This document shows, piece by piece, positions 48,660 through 59,058 of a stretch of DNA of 64,000 nucleotides. Below the pieces are notes generated by a model, which saw only the letters and a list, made by a program, of their open reading frames with translations, was not told where the DNA came from and searched no databases. Source of the DNA: Sisyra terminalis (Eukaryota; Arthropoda; Insecta; Neuroptera; Sisyridae); contig OY292277.1 in assembly GCA_958496175.1 (NCBI GenBank), positions 4,960,001 to 5,024,000 of the forward strand, given 5' to 3'. How positions within the stretch are numbered: position 1 is the first letter of the stretch; the number at the start of each line of letters is the position of its first letter. The position numbers and the translations under genes were made by a program.

Positions 48660-49847
48660 ATGAATCGCATTAGTATTGTAATTTTTTGGTGGATTTGTTC
48701 GTTTGAATTGTTTCTTGCTCAACCATATCCAAGTAAGTCTTTTAATGGTCTTAATTCTAAATCGATTCCAATTAATTCTTTAATTGTTCCAGCTAATGAC
48801 TATTATATCGATCAACCAATTTTAACAATATTTTTACGAATGAATCCCCACAATTGTGGATTAAAACTTTTGGATAAACTTCATCCTACGAATAGACCTT
48901 TCAATTCGCAACTACCAACTTTAAATAACTATTACCATCAATATCCGCCACCAACTTATCCCCAACCTACCAAACTAGTTCCAACCAATTCCCCTCCGTC
49001 TTATTTCTATCGAAGAAATATAAATCCTTTCGATCCAAATCCAACTGCTCAATTTCTTCTATCTTCCGATCAAAAACCACAAATTCCAAAGACTAAATCT
49101 TTTATTCCTCGTTCAAAAAATGTTTTAATCCAAAGAGACGAGGAAGTTGATTGGGAAAAGATCACCCCTTTCTGCATTCGCTGGATTGGCGACTTTTGCG
49201 AAATCAATTCAATGGATCTTCCTCCCCATTCATCTGCAGATGTTTTATCCCACAAAAATTCCAAACTTCAACCCACTGCTCAAACCCTACCAAGAATAAT
49301 TCACGTGAAAAAAGGCGACAAAAATTTGGAAATGGTTGCACCATTGTGCACGCAATGGATTGGCAATGTATGTGCATCAAACACAACTCATCTTCCTGAT
49401 AATTTGAGGAGGACAATATCAGGACGCAGATCTAACGACCGAAATCTCTTGCAAATGTACTACGACCAAATTATCGAGTCGTACAAAACCGAAGCCACGC
49501 CGTATGATATCTTCAAAAAAATGTCATTCCAAGAATATCAGCCACGATATGACCACTTTTTTGGCCCAGAAAGCACCGAAAAAATTCATCACAACTATCC
49601 AGTCCGTCGATTTGGTTACAATCCCACGTTGCCACCAACCAGCGATTCTCAAACTACGGAATTTTCCAAGCCCACATCGGTATCGTTTCGACCATTAGAT
49701 GAGGAATTTGGTGAGGAAAATAGTTTTGATTCGGTTACGGCACCTTCGGTGCCTCCTGAGTCCACGCAAAACGTTTTGGTTACACCTGGTCAAATTACGC
49801 AAGTAAATGATGCCATGAAGGAAGAAAAAAAAATTTGTCCTTCTTAA
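48660..49847 (+). CDS. Secreted orphan protein with duplicated C-x2-WIG-x2-C motif
   Basis: A single open frame of 395 residues. I chose the ATG at 48660 because it opens a clear signal peptide (MNRISIVIFWWICSFELFLA); in-frame sequence further upstream has no ATG. The mature protein is rich in Pro, Asn, Tyr and Ser, with Pro-Thr stretches near residues 90-125. Two related blocks lie near residues 166-186 and 225-245: PFCIRWIGDFCEIN and PLCTQWIGNVCASN. Each has two Cys seven residues apart around Trp-Ile-Gly, followed by a Leu-Pro. I do not recognise a known domain. A poly(A) signal AATAAA lies at 49935. The frame is about six times longer than chance would give in this DNA, and base composition is higher than the flanks. 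Likely an extracellular or cuticle-associated protein; function unknown. Confidence 0.8.
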   Translation: MNRISIVIFWWICSFELFLAQPYPSKSFNGLNSKSIPINSLIVPANDYYIDQPILTIFLRMNPHNCGLKLLDKLHPTNRPFNSQLPTLNNYYHQYPPPTYPQPTKLVPTNSPPSYFYRRNINPFDPNPTAQFLLSSDQKPQIPKTKSFIPRSKNVLIQRDEEVDWEKITPFCIRWIGDFCEINSMDLPPHSSADVLSHKNSKLQPTAQTLPRIIHVKKGDKNLEMVAPLCTQWIGNVCASNTTHLPDNLRRTISGRRSNDRNLLQMYYDQIIESYKTEATPYDIFKKMSFQEYQPRYDHFFGPESTEKIHHNYPVRRFGYNPTLPPTSDSQTTEFSKPTSVSFRPLDEEFGEENSFDSVTAPSVPPESTQNVLVTPGQITQVNDAMKEEKKICPS

Positions 49848-50439
49848 ATTATTTGCGTCAATTTCAAATACTATTTTTTTTACTAAAGCGATGTCTGTTT
49901 AATATATTTATAAAAATGGCTGGAGAGATAAAAAAATAAACTTCATTTATACTTTACATATTTGTAATTACTTCTTGGGTCTTTAAATTTGTAATTAAGG
50001 TCATAAAGTTGGTCAAGATTTGACCTGTTTATGTATTTGTTTCAATGTTAAAATTGGGAAAAAAATTATCTTTATTTTAGAGAATTAATGTAACGAATTG
50101 ATTTAAAAATAGCTGTAAATATATAAATTGAACAATCAAAGATATTAAGCAAAAATATTGGAAATTTTGGGACTATCTAGGACCCAAATATCAGTAAAAT
50201 TGTAATCATAAATTTTGGATTTTTTTTTTTCAAATACTTGAGTTTCAATTAAGTTTAGACCAAATTTGCTAAGAAAATGAGAAAAATTAAAAAATTAAAT
50301 TGAAAAATTCATCTTTAATGAATATTGATAACAAATTTCCACATCGATGGCTTAAACGTGGCATAATGGCTTAAAGGAATTGAGAACTTAGTTTGATTTC
50401 TTCTACCGATAGTTTCGATCGAAAAAAAATGCCATTTAA

Positions 50440-52755
50440 ATCGTAATTTGTACGTAAGGGAGAAAAATACATTCAACAAAAAATGAATTTGGCATTTAAC
50501 TTAAGAAAAAATTTATTGTAAAATCATTGAATCCATCGATAAGCCAACAAAATTTTAAAGTTTGAATTTTCCGATTTTTTTTGCCAATCGATGGTAAATC
50601 TTTGGTAGAGGTTTGAGGAAGAAATCATTTCGTTTATGGTAAAATAGTTAACAAGCATTTAATTAATTACGAAAAATTAATTATTTAATCATTGATACAG
50701 TAAAATGTATAGCAAATTTGGTTTTTAGCGACATATAACTCAAAATTGCAGTGAAATTTATTAAAATTTTATTTTATAATAAAACAATGATAAAAACTAA
50801 CAAAAAGTTAACAGAACCTCTCCATTAGGGTGCCCGTTATTTCCCAAATTGATTCTTTACAGCGATCGCACCCTGAATTTTTAGTTAAAGATATAAAAAA
50901 ATTATCCAATACAATTAAGCTCTTAATTTCTTGATTAAACCGTGCCGGAATCATGTTACTTTTACCATTTAAATAACATGGGATTATTTGACTTTTTACT
51001 TTTAATTTTTTTTTCTCAGAAACAAATGGATGAAAAGAGTTAAGGTTAAAGTATTCTGACGTAAAATTTTACGCTCTATAAAAAAGGTCTCTTATGAATT
51101 TTCGATTAAATCACTCCATTAAAAGTTATTCAACATTTAACTTGTGCCTAATATAAATCCTGTAATATTTTCAACTTTTTGCTCATTTTTATTTTTTTTA
51201 AATATAAAATCATTGAAAGAGAAAATAAAAATTATTATCATTAGAGCGCCAGTGATTATTTGTGTTAATTTTATGGCTTGAACAGAAAATTAAACAAAAA
51301 AAATTATTTTTTGACAATTAAAACCGGTGACATAAGATCCGAATTCGCTACAGTCGTAAAATTCAATTTATCCAGGATAAACTTTCGTACTTTAATCAAT
51401 ATTTTGTACCTATGAAGTGAATTTCATACTAATTAATGAGACTATCGATAAAAGTTCAATTATTATTCGAATTTTTATCATTTCACCTGACGCCATCTAT
51501 GTGAAATTTTTTAGAACTTGTAGTCAACATCATTTTTATTGAGCCTATAGTCGATTGATTTGTCGTTAAAAAGTTAAATGTTGAATAACTTTTAATGGAG
51601 TGATTTAATCGAAAATTCATAATTCACCTTTTTTGTAGAGCATTAAATTTTACGTCAGAATAATTTGACCTTAAATCTTTTCATCCATTTTTTTCTGAGA
51701 AAAAAAATTAAAAGTAAAAAGTCAAATAATCCCATGGTATTTAAAAGGTAAAAGTAATATGATTCCGGCACGGTTTAATCAAGAAATTAGGAGCTTAATT
51801 GTATTGGATAATTTTTTTTTATATTTTAAACTAAAAATTTAGGGGGCGATCGCTGTAAAAAAATCAATTTGGGAAATAACGGACACCCTACTCTCCATAA
51901 CCAAAAAAATATTTTTCCTTAATATGTATTTTCACGAAATTTTCTAAAAAAACATAAATTGAGACTTAATTAAATATGCTTTATATCAAAATATTTTCAT
52001 GGTTAATGAAAATCAATTTAACTTAGAATAAATTTTTGAATAAGATTACGTGCTATTGGAGAACGATGGTAATGTTGTTAATGTGTTACTGTGTTACGTG
52101 TTAATGTGTTATAGTTGAAAGTATTATTGGAAAATATTTTTCCACATTTTCCAACCAAGCAAACTCATCCAAAACTAACAAACATTGTGATACCATTGAA
52201 TACCCTTTTTTCCCATAATTTGAAAAAATTGATTTTCACAAACGAAAAAAATATTTGGGTGAAAAACGTGTTAAATTAGGTCTCGATTTTTGTTATTATG
52301 GAAAATTTCGTGAATTTACAATTTAAGGGATAAAAATTATTTCAAAAATGCCTTCTTTTCTTCAATTTTTTGGATGGAGAAGGAGATTCTGTTTAGTTTT
52401 CTCAAAGTTGTATTATTAAACAACAGTTTTCTAAATTTTCCTGCATTTTTGTTATTACATGTTACAAAAAACCTTTTGTTTCAAACATTTTACTATACCA
52501 TTGACAAAATAATTAATTTTTCGTTATTAATTAATTACTACTAAATTATTTTGTCCCAAACAAAACGATTTATTTTACAAAACTATACGAAAGATTTATC
52601 ATTGATTGGCAAAATAAATTTGGGTATTCAAACTTTAAAATTTTGTTGGTTAACCGGTATAGGGATCAACAATTTCACAAGAAAATTTTTTCTTCAACTA
52701 GAAGTGGCACTCATTGTTTGTTGAACGTATTTTCTCCCGAATGTACAAATTTCGT
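50440..52755. repeat. Foldback repeat, GATTAGCCAACAAAATT family, copy 2
   Basis: A left arm from about 50440 to 50817 (GCCAACAAAATTTTAAAG and on) matches inverted sequence at about 52355-52755. The arm is split by the hAT-like foldback at 50826-51890. Removing that insertion restores the arm sequence across the junction. Confidence 0.6.
50826..51890. mobile_element. hAT-like foldback (TAGGGTGTCCG family), copy 2
   Basis: 1065 bp from TAGGGTGCCCGTTATTTCCC to the inverse ending CGGACACCCTA. The flanking 8-bp duplication CTCTCCAT is perfect (50818-50825 and 51891-51898). No coding capacity. Confidence 0.9.
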
Positions 52756-52978
52756 CTCATGTGTACTTTAGCACACCCACAATCTGGCAATGTTGCATTT
52801 TTGACTTTCTTTTTAATTTAATTCGCGATTAAATCGGTCCATAATGAAAATTTAGCCACAAAAGAGAGAATTATACCATATTAGAATTGAATAAACAAAA
52901 ATATCGTGAATTAAATTAAAAACAAAGTCGAAAATGCAACATTGCCAGATTGTGGGTGTGCTAAAGTACACATGAGCC
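52755..52978. repeat. Short inverted repeat around a possible gene scrap
   Basis: Arms of about 75 bp carry TGTACTTTAGCACACCCACA on the left and the inverse on the right (52940-52975). The right arm runs into an open stretch from ATG 52972 to TAA 53151 (59 codons, including RRKPNVSRGFLIFKPST) of unknown origin. Confidence 0.55.
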
Positions 52979-53208
52979 GAAATTTCAATTTAAATGGCAT
53001 TTTTTCGATCGATACTATTGGTAGAAGAAAGCCAAATGTTTCTCGTGGTTTCTTGATCTTTAAGCCATCGACTATAATTGTTGTAGTGGAATTTCGATAT
53101 GGAAATTTGATATCAATATTCACCAAGGATGAAATCTCAAATTTAGTTTAATATAGTGCAGTAAAATTTAGTAATAAATTAGTTATATATTTTAATATAG
53201 GGTAATCC

Positions 53209-53281
53209 ATGGGGGTCAAGCTCTTATGGCAGGCTTGGTTCCCAAAAATTAATAGTTGGGGCGTCAAATGCAGATGGTGCG
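53209..53281 (+). other. Candidate Trp-rich first coding exon
   Basis: An ATG-initiated open stretch of 24 codons (MGVKLLWQAWFPKINSWGVK and on) ends at a G/GTAAGC donor. Five Trp in 25 residues is odd. Its phase would fit the second exon of HIGD2A or the exon at 57923. There is no other support. Confidence 0.2.
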
Positions 53282-53504
53282 GTAAGCAATATTTCAAGTT
53301 TTAAGGGACTTTTAGCTAGGGTAAAGTGTAAAGTTGGTAGAAGTGTTGAAGTTGGTAGTTAAGAAATTACGGGGGTGAAAGATTTTTTGCTTATTTTAAA
53401 ATAAGCTAACTTAAAACGCCGCTAACTAGCAAGTGCCGAATTTGATTATTTGGAATCGCGGTCTTCTTTTCAATATCCATCATGGATAACGTATTTCACA
53501 TTTA

Positions 53505-53806
53505 ATGGCAGTGTTGTGTGCATTTTGTCAAAAGATCAACATCAACTACACTTTTCTACTGCCCAAATTCATTATGAAGGTATGTACTTATTTACTAGTT
53601 AATACCCACTTTTTATGGGGCAAAAATATGATTTAAATTCAAACTTTGAATCTATTTTTTTAAGTAAAATAAATTTGTTTCAGCAAGGATTCGACGATTT
53701 TTCTAGACAGTCACAATTCATAGCGACAGAAAAGGACAATTTCCAGGATTCAACTGCCATCTCTAAACTAACGCCATTACGTAAATATACTTTAGCATGT
53801 CTGTAA
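53505..53806 (+). CDS. Two-exon micro-gene, unrecognised 65-residue protein
   Basis: Exons 53505-53579 and 53684-53806 join in phase across a 104-base intron with a GTATGT donor and a TTTGTTTCAG acceptor. The joined frame starts MAVLCAFCQKININYTF and ends YTLACL. A second in-frame ATG lies two codons before the junction and could give a 43-residue product. A poly(A) signal (AATAAA at 53863) follows the stop by about 57 bases. I recognise no family and see no signal peptide or membrane span. Splice signals and poly(A) placement support a transcribed gene; whether it is translated is open. A short upstream ORF begins at 53482. Confidence 0.5.
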
Positions 53807-53953
53807 TTAACTTAATTAAATTTTACAATGTGAAATAATGTAATATTTTGTATATCAATTTTAATAAATAAAATTTTTATTTTCAATCAAATTTTCGTTA
53901 GTATATTTTAAATATTTCAGGAATAAATTTAATTTGAAAGGGATAAATTAAAT

Positions 53954-54139
53954 TTGAAGCGTAAAATTCTAAATTTGGTTAAAAGTAGTTATCGTTATTA
54001 TCGGTTATGCTACACTAGCGCCCTCAGTAAATGGCGCCCGGAAGATAGCCATTTGGAGGAACACAAAATTAATATTGAGCTAGCCTCCCCTGGGGTAATT
54101 ATTGAAGCTATACGAAGACTCACCCAAAAAGACTTTTAA
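53954..54139 (+). other. Open stretch sharing a 30-bp block with the intron 4 foldback
   Basis: The stretch contains AACACAAAATTAATATTGAG followed by CTAGCCTCCC. The same block, with one change, sits at about 24990-25020 beside the THAP scrap. It is probably part of the same, unknown, repeat. A 61-codon frame runs through it without independent support. Confidence 0.35.
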
Positions 54140-54604
54140 TTAACATTTATTTTATTTATTTTCATGAGAATCAAGATTAAAAATGAAACCTTGTATAATA
54201 AAACATTTTCCAAATGATATTTGCAATAAATAAATTCATTTTCCAAGCTACAAATTTCTATTTTTCTTTAATTATTCAAAGTAATTCAAACTTATATACC
54301 AGTACACTAATTGGTTAATATCCTGGATATAAGTTGACAGTTTCACTGTCCGAGGGCGCTGCTGTTTCTACACCAATTTTAGCTATCTTAGCGAAGTTCA
54401 GTTTTATTTAACAATAGTGCGATCTGATGATATAATACATAACTATAACGATGGATTTGTCAAACTTGTCAAATCCAACACGCAGTAATGTCAAAGTCCT
54501 ATTAAAAACTCAAAAATAACTACCATTTGGGATTGGGGAAACATATACGAAAATCTATAACTTCAATAACGCTAACTGAATTATTTAAAACGTAAATCTA
54601 AAGT

Positions 54605-54989
54605 ATGGCAAATGATCCATCGTCGTCAAATTCATCGCCAGATGCAGCACTGTCGGAGTTCGATTGGCTGTCAATTCGAAACGATTTTAATGGACCACAA
54701 TATGGAGAGACCACCAAGGAAAAGCTCATTCGGAAATTTGAGGAAAATCCTTTGGTGCCCGTTGGTCAGTGGCTTGATATCAATTTGCTCTTAACACTTA
54801 ATTGATGCATCCGAATTTTTTCTAGGTTCCCTACTTACGTTGGGTGCATTAACGTTTGGGCTGTGGAGTTTTCGACAGGGCCGAACACAAATGTCACAGT
54901 ATATGATGCGATTACGGGTCCTAGCTCAGGGATTCACAGTGACGGCGTTAATCATTGGAATTGGCCTGTCCGCTTCGAGGAAGCCTTAA
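54605..54989 (+). CDS. HIGD2A: HIG1 domain family member 2A-like mitochondrial protein
   Basis: Exons 54605-54764 and 54826-54989, split by a 61-base intron after one base of a Gly codon, encode 107 residues. The N-terminal half is acidic and Ser-rich. The HIG1 domain starts near ENPLVPVG at the splice junction and holds two membrane segments: GSLLTLGALTFGLWSF, then, after the polar loop RQGRTQMSQYMMRLRVLAQG, FTVTALIIGIGLSA. The MMRxRVxAQG loop is characteristic. Type 2 HIG1 proteins (Rcf1 relatives) sit in the mitochondrial inner membrane and help assemble cytochrome c oxidase and respiratory supercomplexes. Length and two-helix layout fit HIGD2A. The poly(A) signal is AATAAA at 55130. No TATA box is evident, as expected for a housekeeping gene. 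Confidence 0.9.
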
Positions 54990-55396
54990 CTATTATCCCT
55001 GTTTAGTTTAGTTAAATTATTAGTTGTCTTATGACTTTGTACAAAAAGCTTATTGTATAATTCGCAATTTATATTCTCATTTTGAGAATACCGTTGACTG
55101 AACTTAATCTTAGTTGTAAAATTGTTATTAATAAATAATTCAAGCACACGGAATTTGCATCGTATTTTTTTTCAATTTTCCGATTAAAAGTTACGGAAAA
55201 TATCAATGATTGAAACAATAAATTGTTGTCGTAGAGTAAACCTGAATGTTCGTTGATTTTAAGGCTTTAAATTTAAGTTTTCACAAAGTATAAAAATCAT
55301 TGAACTTATACTTGCAGCCCATTGCCCAAGAGACGGCGCTGTAAATAAAGCCCCCTGGTGGAGGAAGCCCCTGTGGCGTATAGGCTATTAGCGCTC

Positions 55397-55549
55397 CAAG
55401 GTTTATAAATTACACAGGTTGCCCCATTAGAAAAAAATTTGACGTCATACGAAGAACTTTGAAATTTGAAACAGTCTGAAGATATGTATGAATTTCTTTT
55501 GGATACGTCACGTGGCGCATGAGGCCACCTGTGTATTTTATAAACCTTG
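55397..55549. mobile_element. MITE copy 1 (CAAGGTTTATAAA family)
   Basis: 153 bp with inverted ends CAAGGTTTATAAATTACACAG and CCTGTGTATTTTATAAACCTT(G). The flanking direct repeat ATTAGCGCTC is 10 bp (55387-55396 and 55550-55559). Duplications of 9-10 bp suggest a Mutator-like source. Confidence 0.85.
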
Positions 55550-55819
55550 ATTAGCGCTCCATGTTGTGGCGTCATCTCTTAGACAGGAGATTGAAAGTAA
55601 AAGTTCAATGCTTTTTCGTGGCAGCGCCACAATTTTTAACCGCATTATTGTAAATTTAATTTGGAAAAAGAAAAATCATTAACATTGATCGTATTATGAC
55701 TTTTTTTTCAGCGCAAATTGATGATTTTTTCCATCTTTATAACGGATCACATTGAGGCAATTTTGTAAACTTAGTTTTTTCAGATAGGAAGGACCGGAAG
55801 TAGTATCCCTAGTATCCTG

Positions 55820-55970
55820 CAAGGTTTGTAAATTACACAGGTCGCTGCATTAGAAAAAAAAATGACGCCATACGAAGAATTTTGAAATTGATCAGTCTGA
55901 AGATATGTACGAATTTCTTCTGGATACGTCACGTGGCGCATGAGGCCACCTGTGTATTTTATAAACCTTG
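55820..55970. mobile_element. MITE copy 2 (CAAGGTTTATAAA family)
   Basis: 151 bp, closely matching copy 1, flanked by the 9-bp direct repeat AGTATCCTG (55811-55819 and 55971-55979). It lies 270 bp from copy 1 in the same orientation. Confidence 0.85.
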
Positions 55971-55979
55971 AGTATCCTG

Positions 55980-56766
55980 ACCAATTACGGATAAAAACCT
56001 ATACAAAAATGCTACTTTGGTTTAAGGAGTTTTATGCAGTTGCGGCGCCCACGAAATCGTCTTTTTATGATTTTTTTTTTAAAGAAAAAGTTTTTATTTA
56101 CTAATTTAAAGTTATAGTAATAAAACTAGAACCAACTTTTAAGAATTCAATGTTCAAATAGTGATATACATTGTTCTAATAGATTAGGTCCTGAACGACC
56201 TCTAAAAAAAAGGCGTTTGGCAATGATCTCCATTTCGGCGGTTTAGAGGATCAGATATCAAAACATATGGTGAATTATTTTAAAGGATAGATTAATACAG
56301 ATATTGATCTAAGGAATAGTAAAAAATTTTGATTTTTGACAAATTGGCGTCTATTTGAAAAAAAAATCATTTTTAACTGAAATTTTCGCTCCAAATTGAT
56401 TAGAAAAAAAAATAGTAATAATTTTTTAAAAATTAAATTCCTTAGTTCAATACCTGAGGAATATATCTAAGAAGATTGTGTACAAATTTGAGGCCGATCG
56501 GTTTGGCCATTTCGGAGAAATCGAGATCACCGACTTTAAAACTATCGTTTTGAGAAAAACGCTTTTAAAGTTTCAGAAGTAATTTACATAAAGTTAAAAA
56601 AAATATTATTTTTATTTGATAAATCCCACACTAAACACGGAGAAATCTGAAATAGTAACCGTAGTTCATAATTACTAATTTGTTAAGCAAGTAAAAGACA
56701 TTATATACGTTATATACCTTCCAAAATTAAAGACAATAGATATTAAGAAAATCAATTTCTCGACTT
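55980..56766. other. AT-rich DNA with weak repeat character
   Basis: Fragments such as GTTTTGAGAAAAACGCTTTTAAAG near 56550 resemble a block at 36105-36125, so an old interspersed repeat is likely. No gene was seen. Confidence 0.3.
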
Positions 56767-56767
56767 T

Positions 56768-57790
56768 GAAATGATATTGAAGTAATTTGAAATATAATTG
56801 TTCGTATCCTTTCATATACAGGACAAAATAATTTGCACACTACAATTCACGAAAGCCATTGGTCTATAATCCTTTGATAAAATATGCCCTTGTAAGGAAA
56901 AGTCACCCCTTGAAAACAACCACTTTTAAGGCTTATTTGAAGCATGAATTTTCACCTGCTTAACTTCCCATATTGATTTTCCACGGATTAAGCCAACACA
57001 TGGAAATTATTTTAATGCAACACCGTTAAGGATGATTCAATCTATAATATTCAACTCAATTTTAGCGAAGGAAACCATCCCTTATATTCTTTTTTTGCAC
57101 TAGAAAATTGTCCTTTTTGAAAATTTGAAATGATATTGTGGGTGTTCTTTTGCATACCGCACAAAAAAAGTTTCACATTTCTACTAAAGTGTAGGCATTT
57201 TTCTATAATCTGTTGATAAAATATGTCCTTATAAAGAAAAGTCACCCCCTGAAAACAATTAGTTCTAGAGCTAATTTGATCCATATATTTTCAACACCTT
57301 AACTTCCCATTTTAATTTTCCATGGTTCTAGCCAATAAATTAAGAATATACCGTTAAGGATGATTCATTCTATAATATTTAATATAATTTCTGCGAAAAA
57401 AACATCCCTTTTGTCCTTTTTGAAACTTTGAAACGATATTGTGGGTGTCCTATTGCACACAGGACAAAAAAATTTTCACTTTACAACTCACGTAAGGGTA
57501 TTGTTTAAAAACCCCTTGAATAAATATGCCCTTATATGGAATAGTCACCCTTCGAAAACAACCAATTTAAGGGCTTATTTGAAGCATGCATTTTCACCTC
57601 CTTAACTTCCTGTTTTAATTTTCCATGGATCTAGCCCTTAAGTACAATTTTTTGTGCAATATGGTTCAGGATGGATTATTCAATAATATTCAGCTCAATT
57701 TCAGCGAAACAAACATCCCTCATATTCTTTTTATCCACTTGAGTATTGTCCTTTTTGAATCTTTGAGACGATATTGAATTTTTTTTACAT
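56768..57790. repeat. Degenerate tandem repeat, about three units
   Basis: Units begin near 56768, 57126, 57429 and 57765 with GA(A/G)A(C/T)GATATTG and share TATAATATTCAACTCAATTT and GTCACCCCTTGAAAACAA blocks. Unit length varies from about 300 to 360 bp, and divergence is high. Non-coding. Confidence 0.65.
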
Positions 57791-57922
57791 AACAATTCAC
57801 GTAAAAATCTTATTTAATAAATCATCGGAAAAAATAATATAATAAGAATGTTGCTCAGTTTACGAGTTAATCCAGCTAGAAAGTATTAATTGTTTAAGTA
57901 ATATTATAATTTATTTTTACAG

Positions 57923-58132
57923 ATCCAAATTACCAGGAAGTTAAGGACAAGATCATTGCTTTTGCGTTGAAAAAAGTATCATTATTTTGGGAGATAAATG
58001 ATAAGTAAGTAACTTTTTTTTTTGAGACCCCTTAAATATTATTTTTATTGAATTTTTCGCTACAGAAGAAGTGGACCAATGACAACAAAGAATTATTCAT
58101 GGGCTTTGAATTGTTCATCACTTCCAAATTGA
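57923..58132 (+). CDS. Two 3'-terminal exons of an unrecognised gene
   Basis: Exon 57923-58004 (acceptor TTATTTTTACAG, donor GTAAGT) joins in phase to 58066-58132, which ends in TGA. Only one frame is open through the first exon, and it reads PNYQEVKDKIIAFALKK. The last residues are NYSWALNCSSLPN. A poly(A) signal AATAAA lies at 58252. The first exon needs one preceding base, so at least one upstream exon exists. I could not find it between 55140 and 57900, which is mostly repeats. Possible donors of the right phase include the first exon of HIGD2A (ends 54764) and a candidate exon at 53209-53281, but neither is convincing. It may be a 5'-damaged gene. Confidence 0.45.
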
Positions 58133-58557
58133 AGATTAAGGAATAAATGCGGATCGTTTCAAGAAACAACAATCAAATTCATCCAGGATATCATTTCCCC
58201 AATTGTTACGAATTGATTTACTATAACAATCAGTGGTGTAAATTGTGTTGCAATAAAGTGGTTTAAGTGCTAAATAATCAAAAAATCAGAAAAGTCAAAA
58301 GTTTTTATTTACTTTATATTTCTATATGATTGTTATCTATGATTTAAATTATATAAACTTTTGTAAAAATGCGAAAAACTCATGTTGTATTATATTACAA
58401 ATTCAATTCATATTTAACATTAATAAATTAGTTTTAATAGAATACATTGTTTTAATTCGATTTACCCAACCCCATCGTCTTGAATTTTATATTTCAGAGC
58501 TTTTTTTTACAGTTGAAGTACAAAGAAAAGTTAAATTAATACAACGATAAGGTAGGT

Positions 58558-58781
58558 ATGGGAGGTATAAGATTTTTTGATCGATTATCCGAACGTTATG
58601 GTCGAAAAATTCGACAAAAAAATTTCATAAAATAACAAAACGAAGAATAATTATTAACGATCGAAAGGTACTTAGAAGTACAAAAGAACTTCAGGAAGAA
58701 ATAAACAAAATGGACGAAAAGAAAGAACAATGTTTTGCTAGCTTTGTTGAAAATTTCTTTCAGCATTTAAATAAGTTTTAG
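58558..58781 (+). pseudogene. Small frame with a one-base frameshift
   Basis: An ATG at 58558 opens MGGIRFFDRLSERYGRKIRQ, which stops early. After a run of seven A around 58616, the next frame continues through KITKRRIIIND to a charged tail ending at TAG 58781. It is followed by AATAAA at about 58794. Both halves look coding in composition and meet exactly at the homopolymer. Either a one-base loss broke a gene of about 74 codons, or the run is a sequencing error. No family was recognised. Confidence 0.35.
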
Positions 58782-59058
58782 TCCTTCTGATATAATAAAA
58801 AATATTTCTTTAATTTTAATTTTAACTACTTACCCCAAATATTTATCATTATCGCACTACAGTTATTGTGGTCGAAAAGTAATTTTTAATAGCTAATCGC
58901 ATAATATTTAAAGATATAATTTTAAATTTCAATTTTGACTATTTATTTTAAATAAAATTGAAATTAAATTCGCAAGAATGCAAAGAGAGTACAAGTGGCG
59001 CCTCACACATCCCCGATAGGCCAGAAAACGAACTATAACCTACCCTTACCTTTCACTC

